Of a DNA stretch of 34,759 nt, positions 28,496 to 34,759 are shown one piece after another. The notes under the pieces were generated by a model. It did no database searches, had not been told where the DNA came from, and worked only from the letters and a program-made list of their open reading frames with translations. Source of the DNA: Candidatus Bathyarchaeota archaeon (GTDB lineage Archaea; Thermoproteota; Bathyarchaeia; Bathyarchaeales; DTEX01). Both the position numbers and the translations under genes were made by a program. Numbering within the stretch: position 1 is the first letter of the stretch; each line of letters opens with the position of its first letter. The DNA is taken from contig JAGTRG010000010.1 in NCBI GenBank assembly GCA_018396435.1, positions 1 to 34,759 of the forward strand, written 5' to 3'.

Positions 28496-29424
28496 CTTAT
28501 TGTGGATTGTAATGCTTCTATTACTTCGCTGACGTTATTGTATGTTTTTTCTGGGAGTTTTTGGAGAATCTGGGCCGCGTGTATTCTTTTGTCTTGCGTT
28601 AAATCGAAGAGTTTCCATCCTTGATGTTGTATTAAAGCCTGTTTTGTTGTTGGAAATTGGGCGTCTTCTTTTAACATGTCTTCTAATGAGGCGATACCTA
28701 TGTGTTTTGTGACTTGGGGAAACTTGCCTGTTTCCTTGTATATTTTGAGTCTTGCAGCGTCTTTATACATTCTGACGAAATGGAAGCTTAAGATTATTTT
28801 TTGGGAAGAGACGCTTGTGGCTTTTTTGTCGATTTCGACCAGCTCTTCGTCAGTTGGCTGGTAGATGTTGTGTTGCCCTTTACCAAATAGCCTTGAGTAA
28901 AGTATGTCTGATTCATAGGCGGGTGTTTCGCCTTTTGAAAGGTCAACGCAGTGAATTATATTATGGTCTTGCATGGTTTTTACGAGCTGTAAGGGCAGTT
29001 TTGAATGTGGTATTCCTCTGATTTCGAGAGCAAGCCTTAGTTTTCCAAGGTTAATGGAAGTTAGTAAATCTCTAAAATGTTTGATGTTGTTTTCATTAAA
29101 AGTGAATTTTGGTGGAGTTTGAAGGTGCATGACTGGAGCTTTCAGAATTGTGCATATTTGCCTCATTTTTTCAAAGGTTTTGAAGGTTTCTTGTGTTGGT
29201 TGAAGCATTTGTTTGTGTGTAATTGTTTTGTTCGCTCTCACGGTAAATTGAAAGTTTGGCGGGACGAGTTTGCGCCATATTTCAACTTCTTTTAGAGAGG
29301 GCAACTCATAGAAGGTGGAGTTTACCTCTACAAAGTTGAAGGCTTTAGAATAAGCTACTAAAGGGTGTATTCCTGGGATTTGGAAGTATGCCCATCCACC
29401 TGTGCCTATTAGGTATTCGGTCAA
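28492..29424 (-). CDS. DUF72 family protein
   Basis: YLIGTGGWAYFQIPG, FVEVNSTFYELPSLKEVEIWRKLVP, LALEIRG; 4-nt ATGA overlaps with both neighbours. Confidence 0.8.
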   Translation of the reverse strand: MTEYLIGTGGWAYFQIPGIHPLVAYSKAFNFVEVNSTFYELPSLKEVEIWRKLVPPNFQFTVRANKTITHKQMLQPTQETFKTFEKMRQICTILKAPVMHLQTPPKFTFNENNIKHFRDLLTSINLGKLRLALEIRGIPHSKLPLQLVKTMQDHNIIHCVDLSKGETPAYESDILYSRLFGKGQHNIYQPTDEELVEIDKKATSVSSQKIILSFHFVRMYKDAARLKIYKETGKFPQVTKHIGIASLEDMLKEDAQFPTTKQALIQHQGWKLFDLTQDKRIHAAQILQKLPEKTYNNVSEVIEALQSTIR

Positions 29425-29702
29425 AAGTTTCCCTTCTTTAGTTGGTGTGTTTTCACTTTTACTTTACTCCCTCTGAGTATTAAATTGTGCTTTTCTGGTA
29501 GAGGTTTATTTGGGCTTTTGCGCTCTTTCTTATTTGCAGTTTGAGGGCCTGCTTTGTCTGTTTTGTCAGCTGAAAGGGTTAGGTGTCTTTCCCTCGGTGT
29601 CTCAGTATTGGACGGTGTCTTTCCAGGTTTTGAGGTTGGGGATTTTGTTGTTTTGATTGGTGCTAATGTTTCCTTCATGAGTTTTTTGAGTGTTTGTTGC
29701 AT
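29421..29702 (-). CDS. Basic, low-complexity (predicted disordered) protein, first gene of the DUF72 operon
   Basis: 93 aa K/T/P-rich ORF; stop overlaps next gene's ATG (ATGA). Confidence 0.5.
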   Translation of the reverse strand: MQQTLKKLMKETLAPIKTTKSPTSKPGKTPSNTETPRERHLTLSADKTDKAGPQTANKKERKSPNKPLPEKHNLILRGSKVKVKTHQLKKGNF

Positions 29703-29845
29703 ATTACCACCCGATAAGGGCGGTTTAGGTTCCTATGTAGTTTTTGTTGATGGTAACGAAGGCCCTCCTCAATTAACTCCGGAATCTTTCTAATAATTTC
29801 TTCCAACTGCTTCTCGGATATATCAACTACTTTGTATTTTCGCAT
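29675..29845 (-). pseudogene. Truncated N-terminus of a DUF91/NucS-like nuclease family protein
   Basis: Manual translation: MRKYKVVDISEKQLEEIIRKIPELIEEGLRYHQQKLHRNLNRPYRVVICNKHSKNS*; similarity limited to the first ~32 aa. Confidence 0.4.
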
Positions 29846-30335
29846 TTTCTCTTTACAAATAATTTATCGTGAATCTTTAGTCTTTTAAATATTAGCTTTA
29901 GACGTGCAAAAATATAGGCCCTATATATCAATGACCAGAAATATAGCCGTTCGGAATAACAAATATTTCTACAAAAAATCTATACTGCCATTTAAAACCT
30001 GAAACAACAAAATAATAAACGTAAAAAGGAGGATGAAAAAGAAAATGCCTAAACCTTGAATGACAGGCATATGCCTAAAAAGTAGCTGAGCTGCTAAGGG
30101 CTAAAGCAAAAGCCGCAAAGATGGGCCTAAACGATAATTTAACAAGCCTCCTGTTAGGACCGTCCCAACAATGTTTAGAGGACCATCCGGGGACCGTCCC
30201 AATAATAATACCAACCGCACAAACCGAGCCGATTCAAACACAATTTCAAGCTCAGAACAAGAAATCAACCCAAGAACAACCCCAAACATTGTTTTCTCTT
30301 AGTGAAGGTTTCTTTTGGAAAAAGAGAAAGTTCAG

Positions 30336-30432
30336 TGGGCCGGGCCGGACTTGAACCGGCGACCTCAGCCTCGTAAGGGCTGCTTTAGGTTCCTAGAGGA
30401 GGGATGTCCTAACCACGCTAGACTACCGGCCC
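30336..30432 (-). tRNA. tRNA-Val(TAC) with a 22-nt non-canonical intron (approx. 30384-30405) between D-arm and anticodon stem; no encoded CCA
   Basis: Minus strand GGGCCGG TA GTCTAGCGTGGTTAGGAC [ATCCCTCCTCTAGGAACCTAAA] G CAGCC CTTACGA GGCTG AGGTC GCCGG TTCAAGT CCGGC CCGGCCC A. Confidence 0.85.
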
Positions 30433-30617
30433 GCCCAAGGTCCTTTCTTAATGTTTATATCTTTAAGATTGTGTTTATTTAGTCTTTAATAATTTTATCT
30501 TTTCTTAAACTGTTCTGGCGTATTCCGCGCTTAGTTAAATTTAACTTCGCTGTCTCTTGGGTGGCGGCTACAAAAGTTTTATCATATGTTAGCTTATATA
30601 GTTTTAGGTGCATCTGT

Positions 30618-31502
30618 ATGACGATTGTTGATTGCCATATTCATAGTTTGGGTTCGGAAACGGTTGATGCTGTTATTAAGGGGATGGATAGGGCTGGAAT
30701 AGATAAGGCGGTGATCTTCTCACCATACCCAGTTTCGGTTCCCAGCGATAGGATAATTCCCAAAACCGTTGCTGGCATAACTAGGCATCTAGAGTTCAGC
30801 TATTCCGATGTGACATCTGAGAAGCAGAAAGAGTCTGTGGAGTTCATATCTAGGCTTCAGAAGGAGGCGCCGGACAGAATTATCGGTTTTGTCTGGCTTG
30901 AGCCTAGACTGAAAAACGCCGTTCAAATTTTAGAGTGGGCAGTTTCATCAAAGGAGATCAGAGGCGTCAAGATGATCCCAGACCACTGGTACCCATATGA
31001 TGAGTTTATGTATCCAATCTATGAAAGGATCGAGGCTCTCGGCATTCCAGTAATCTTTCACTCCGGCATACTGTTCGGCTTTAAGGATTCGTCAAGATTC
31101 TGCAGACCAGTAAACTATGAGGTTCTTCTAAGCTTTCCAAATCTCAGATTCGCCTTGGCGCATATAAGCTGGCCCTGGGTTGATGAATGCCTAGCTTTAT
31201 GGGGGAGGTTTAGAGCGTCCCTTGAAGAGATTGGGGGCAGTGAAAAGGGAATGCAAATGTTTATAGATATAACCCCTGGCACACCATTGATGTATAGGAA
31301 AGATTCCCTTCAAAAACTTATAGCCTACGGAGCGGAAGACCATATGCTTTTCGGCACTGATTGCGTTGCCGGTGGTCTGGAGCATGGAAGGCTCCATATC
31401 GCAAGGGACACATCTATTTTGAGACAGGTTATAGGCGCCTCAAGGGACGTCATCAACAAAATAATGGGTGAAAACGCGCTTAGATTTCTAGGCTTGAAAT
31501 AA
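30618..31502 (+). CDS. Amidohydrolase family (TIM-barrel metal-dependent hydrolase)
   Basis: MTIVDCHIHSLG start, VIFHSGILFG, FALAHISWPWVDE, LFGTDCVAGG, VINKIMGENALRFLGL. Confidence 0.85.
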   Translation: MTIVDCHIHSLGSETVDAVIKGMDRAGIDKAVIFSPYPVSVPSDRIIPKTVAGITRHLEFSYSDVTSEKQKESVEFISRLQKEAPDRIIGFVWLEPRLKNAVQILEWAVSSKEIRGVKMIPDHWYPYDEFMYPIYERIEALGIPVIFHSGILFGFKDSSRFCRPVNYEVLLSFPNLRFALAHISWPWVDECLALWGRFRASLEEIGGSEKGMQMFIDITPGTPLMYRKDSLQKLIAYGAEDHMLFGTDCVAGGLEHGRLHIARDTSILRQVIGASRDVINKIMGENALRFLGLK

Positions 31503-31503
31503 T

Positions 31504-32292
31504 ATGGGAGTGATCAGCATGAGATGGGAGGAGCTCACAGCGGATGAACTATCTGATCTTGCCAAGAGGGGTGACATCGTTGCGGTCGTTCCAATAGGCT
31601 CGCTGGAGAAACATGGACCTCATCTTCCCCTCGGAACAGATGGACTGGTAGCCTATGAGGTTGCATTAAGGGCTGCTGAAAAGGAGCCATGTATAGTGCT
31701 CCCTCCGCTATTCTATAGCTATGTGGCGGATATGCGTCAATTTCCAGGAGCCATAAACATAAGGGAAGATGTTCTCTTAAACTTTTTAGAAAATATCTGC
31801 GAAGAAATCTCTAGAAACGGTTTTAAGAAAATCTTGATAATAAACGGCCATGGGGGAAATACAAATATCTTAAGGCTCTTCGCCACCAGCAGACTTACAA
31901 GAAAAACCGATTACTCTCTCTACATACTGGCTGAACCTTGGGCGTTCGAATGGGAAATTCTGCCTAAAATTAGGGAAACCAGCGAGATTGGTCATGCCTG
32001 CGAAATAGAAACAAGCTTCATGCTTTATCTATATCCAAGCCTCTGCCGGATGGAACGGGCTAAAATCGCTAAAACAAAACCCAAACCTTTAGAGGGAACC
32101 CCCATCATCACGCCATTCGACTGGGTCATATATTGCCCGGAAGGATACGTGGGGGATCCGACGAAGGCAACCAGAGAAAAGGGCGAAAAACTCGTTGAAG
32201 CATGGATAAAGGGCATTATTGAAGCGATAAGAAAAATAAAGGCGGATGAGAGCCTGAAGGAAGTCGCCATTATAACTGAAAACCTCCCATAA
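31504..32292 (+). CDS. Creatininase family protein (creatinine amidohydrolase / MftE-like)
   Basis: VAVVPIGSLEKHGPHLPLGTDGLVA, ILIINGHGGNTNIL, IGHACEIETSFMLYLYPSL. Confidence 0.9.
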   Translation: MGVISMRWEELTADELSDLAKRGDIVAVVPIGSLEKHGPHLPLGTDGLVAYEVALRAAEKEPCIVLPPLFYSYVADMRQFPGAINIREDVLLNFLENICEEISRNGFKKILIINGHGGNTNILRLFATSRLTRKTDYSLYILAEPWAFEWEILPKIRETSEIGHACEIETSFMLYLYPSLCRMERAKIAKTKPKPLEGTPIITPFDWVIYCPEGYVGDPTKATREKGEKLVEAWIKGIIEAIRKIKADESLKEVAIITENLP

Positions 32293-32344
32293 CAAAAAAC
32301 AATTAAGAAGAAATCAACTCTTCAAAGCAGCATGCTTCCCATAT

Positions 32345-32881
32345 CTATACTGCAAAAAATCTTAAAATCTGAACGAACCCCACTTCAAGAATGGCTGCCA
32401 AGAGAAAAATCAAGCAAATTTTGGCTAGCGCTTTATTCGTTAAGCTATTTGCTAGGGTTACATGTATGGCCTTGTATATGCCGTATGCTTCAACAATCCC
32501 ATGCGGCAGGCTGACCAGCATAATTATTTCAACCACATCAAACACAATACGTCCATAGATATGTTGATAGATTCTTAAGATGCTTATCACGAGAATTATC
32601 ACCGTGAATATGGCTGCGAAGATGCGGGGGTGATCAAGCACAACGTAATCCACCTTTCTCTTCGGGAGGAACGCTGGGACAAACTCAACATAGAAACTCA
32701 TTCCAATAATTATGAGTGAAACCACGATAACGTTGTGCATGAAAATCACGGCGATGGCAAGGGGCGGGTTTGCAAAAATATTGCTCGAGTATCCTAGGAA
32801 AAGGGTATTTTCAAAGTATGCTAAGGCAAGGAAAAAGACGAAGACGAAGCCAAGAGTTATTGCTTTATTTTTGCTGCTCAT
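32345..32881 (-). CDS. Multi-TM protein, possibly SpoIIM/DUF95-like
   Basis: 178 aa; several TM helices, AVIFMHNVIVVSL and LVSLPHGIVEAYGI resemble the PHGI-E motif of SpoIIM-like proteins. Confidence 0.5.
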   Translation of the reverse strand: MSSKNKAITLGFVFVFFLALAYFENTLFLGYSSNIFANPPLAIAVIFMHNVIVVSLIIIGMSFYVEFVPAFLPKRKVDYVVLDHPRIFAAIFTVIILVISILRIYQHIYGRIVFDVVEIIMLVSLPHGIVEAYGIYKAIHVTLANSLTNKALAKICLIFLLAAILEVGFVQILRFFAV

Positions 32882-33063
32882 GGGCTATTACCGGCTTATG
32901 TGTTTTTCAACACGTCTCTTCTGAAGTTTAATTATAGAGTTACCTATATACTTTTTAAATAATTATGTGTATCGTTGTCTTGACGGACACTAATTTTGCT
33001 ACTTTACAATAATAGCAGCGTCTTTACAAAAAATTAAAAGTGCAAGATTTCATATGATATCTT

Positions 33064-33480
33064 GTGATTTTATTGAACAAAAAAGTATTCATGATGAAAT
33101 TGAGCGAGATACAACCAAGCCAGCTATATATTTGCTCTGAAAAATTATCTGAGGTTATGAAAGCATTTGATGCCAATAACCCCGAATCGATAGAGCCTAT
33201 ACCAATTAAGAAGCTCGGGGGCGACATTATTTTTGTGGATGGGCACACAAGGGCTTTCGCAGCTTTTCTCTGCGGATTCTCGGAGGTTCCAGTTTACTGG
33301 GAGGATGAGGAGCTCGATTGGGATGCCTATGAAATCTGCGTAGAATGGTGTAAGAGTGAGGGGATACGCACGATAGCCGACCTAAAAAATAGGGTTGTAC
33401 CTCAAAGTGAATATGAAATATTATGGTATGAGCGATGCGAAAAAATGCAGCGAGAATTAGAGGAAAAAAGAAAGAAATGA
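33064..33480 (+). CDS. ParB/sulfiredoxin-like domain protein
   Basis: LSEIQPSQLYICSEKLSEV...IPIKKLGGDIIFVDGHTRAFAAFLCGFSEVPVYWEDEELDW; actual start probably one of the ATGs at about 33091-33096. Confidence 0.65.
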   Translation: MILLNKKVFMMKLSEIQPSQLYICSEKLSEVMKAFDANNPESIEPIPIKKLGGDIIFVDGHTRAFAAFLCGFSEVPVYWEDEELDWDAYEICVEWCKSEGIRTIADLKNRVVPQSEYEILWYERCEKMQRELEEKRKK

Positions 33481-33610
33481 TAGGTTTTTCGTAAAACATT
33501 TGTTAAAGTGAAATAAATCTGGCATAGATTCACAAGTATGATATTTTATCCTCAACGATGCATATATGCTAGAAAATATAGGTGGGTGGAGAAGAAGATC
33601 AATTACTAGC

Positions 33611-33841
33611 TTATTTCTCTTTGATCTTTTTTAGACGTTCCCGCTCGATTTTCTCAATGCATGCTTCTCGGGCGAATGAGGAGCGGCTTGGCCAGTAGCC
33701 GTACTCTTTAATAAGTTTATCGATTTCCTCAAGAACGGGCATGGGGATGGAGATCGCTCCGAATTCAACTCGTGTTCTTTTTCCACGTTTTTCAGGGTTT
33801 GGATCTCTCATTTTGTTCATCTCATTGTTCTCATAATACAT
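33611..33841 (-). CDS. Ribbon-helix-helix (CopG-like) protein
   Basis: RVEFGAISIPMPVLEEIDKLIKEYGYWPSRSSFAREACIEKI fits RHH beta-helix-helix layout. Confidence 0.6.
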   Translation of the reverse strand: MYYENNEMNKMRDPNPEKRGKRTRVEFGAISIPMPVLEEIDKLIKEYGYWPSRSSFAREACIEKIERERLKKIKEK

Positions 33842-33936
33842 TATTCTGCTATATATAATTAATGGTATTTTGATAAAGAACAGACATAATTAAATAAGAA
33901 GATAAATGCGATTGAATCTAAGAACGGCTGGGGATG

Positions 33937-34758
33937 TTAATTAGATGGTTTGATTCCCACAATGCTGCGCAACAAGAGAAAAGTTGCTAAAATCTGAGTT
34001 GTCACAGCGTAACATGCTAAAGATGCGAATGGAACATTTAAAGCTATTAATAATCCGTAAAGTGAGCCGCTGGCAAGAAAGCCGACGCCGTATATAGTGT
34101 TAAAGATGCCGTAAGCGGTCCCTCTTGAAGATATGGGGGTAAAATCTGAAACAGCGGCCCGATAGATGGACTCTTGCATTCCGAGAACTAAACCGAAGAA
34201 GAGGGCTGAAACCCATAAGGATGATAGATCATTGTTAGAAAAAGTAAGTAGGGATGGGACAATGGAGATTAAAAATGGCGCTGCAAGAATTTTTATTCCA
34301 ACCTTGTCGTAAACGTACCCGAAGATTAAGGCGGCGGGAGCATCTATTCCCTGAATAAGCATGTATATAAGAGGCACAATCCATTGCTCCCCATATGGCT
34401 GTAAAATGTTTGAGGCCTTAGCCAATATTATCGTGTATGGAATAAGCCCCATTGTGTTCAATAAAACAGCTAGAGTATAAATGTAGAAATTTTTTCCAAG
34501 AGCGCTTTTTACCTCAACCCTTTGCTTTTCTATAACCTCTACTCTTGAGCCTATTCCCTTGTAGGTGTAAGCTAGCACGATCAGAAGAATGAAGAATGGT
34601 ACAAAGAGAAACGTGAAGGTGAATACGTAATTATTAGCGCTTATCAGCATCAAAGTGGCCACCATAGCCGGACCAATTATCGCGCCAATCTGATCTAAAA
34701 GCTCATGCAGCCCAAATGCTTTCCCAGCGCCAACATCCTTGCTTATCATCGATAGCAC
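33937..34758 (-). CDS. MFS transporter, truncated at window end (C-terminal part)
   Basis: Multi-TM; GAGKAFGLHELLDQIGAIIGPAMVA, FGLVLGMQESIYRAAVSDFTPISSRGTAYGIFNTIYGVG; no start in window. Confidence 0.8.
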   Translation of the reverse strand: MLSMISKDVGAGKAFGLHELLDQIGAIIGPAMVATLMLISANNYVFTFTFLFVPFFILLIVLAYTYKGIGSRVEVIEKQRVEVKSALGKNFYIYTLAVLLNTMGLIPYTIILAKASNILQPYGEQWIVPLIYMLIQGIDAPAALIFGYVYDKVGIKILAAPFLISIVPSLLTFSNNDLSSLWVSALFFGLVLGMQESIYRAAVSDFTPISSRGTAYGIFNTIYGVGFLASGSLYGLLIALNVPFASLACYAVTTQILATFLLLRSIVGIKPSN

Positions 34759-34759
34759 T

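Noticed and set aside
27312-29295. Series of plus-strand ORFs of 60-80 aa across the DUF72 genes
   Set aside because: Antisense shadows of two convincing DUF72 coding regions; Phe/Val/Ser-rich translations typical of the reverse of Lys/Thr-rich genes.
30121-30354. 77-aa ORF running into the tRNA-Val gene
   Set aside because: Low-complexity Q/T-rich and its end lies within the tRNA; at most a gene remnant.
1-34759. CRISPR arrays, rRNA genes, complete insertion sequences
   Set aside because: No regularly spaced repeat arrays, rRNA signatures or transposase ORFs with inverted ends were seen on reading.

Overview
Archaeal chromosomal segment, probably TACK/Bathyarchaeia-like (inference from two intron-containing tRNA-Val genes, an SSV/pNOB8-type integrase remnant, archaeal-type Thi4, GTP-PEPCK, NikR and DtxR-FeoA-FeoB). 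Main content, left to right: a UroD-family protein; a tungstate-type ABC transporter whose binding protein and permease are fused in one ORF; a DUF362 membrane protein; intron-bearing tRNA-Val(CAC); a sugar/one-carbon block (GH4, second UroD-like protein, sugar isomerase-like TIM barrel, Gfo/Idh/MocA); a DrrAB-type ABC exporter; GTP-PEPCK; Thi4; an unlisted HTH gene without a normal start codon; a coupled DtxR-FeoA-FeoB iron operon; NikR divergent from a ZnuABC-like transporter that carries a NikR-type operator over its TATA-like element; a CtBP-like dehydrogenase; an accessory/mobile zone (26.4-30.4 kb) with a frameshifted integrase, two tandem DUF72 genes translationally coupled to a basic disordered ORF, a truncated DUF91/NucS-like fragment, and tRNA-Val(TAC) with a non-canonical intron; amidohydrolase plus creatininase-family genes; a ParB-like protein; an RHH protein; and a truncated MFS transporter at the edge. 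The strongest candidates for something undescribed are the NikR-controlled Znu-like transporter with altered metal-ligand positions and the DUF72-DUF72-basic protein operon in the mobile zone. All calls are from reading the sequence; no searches were run.
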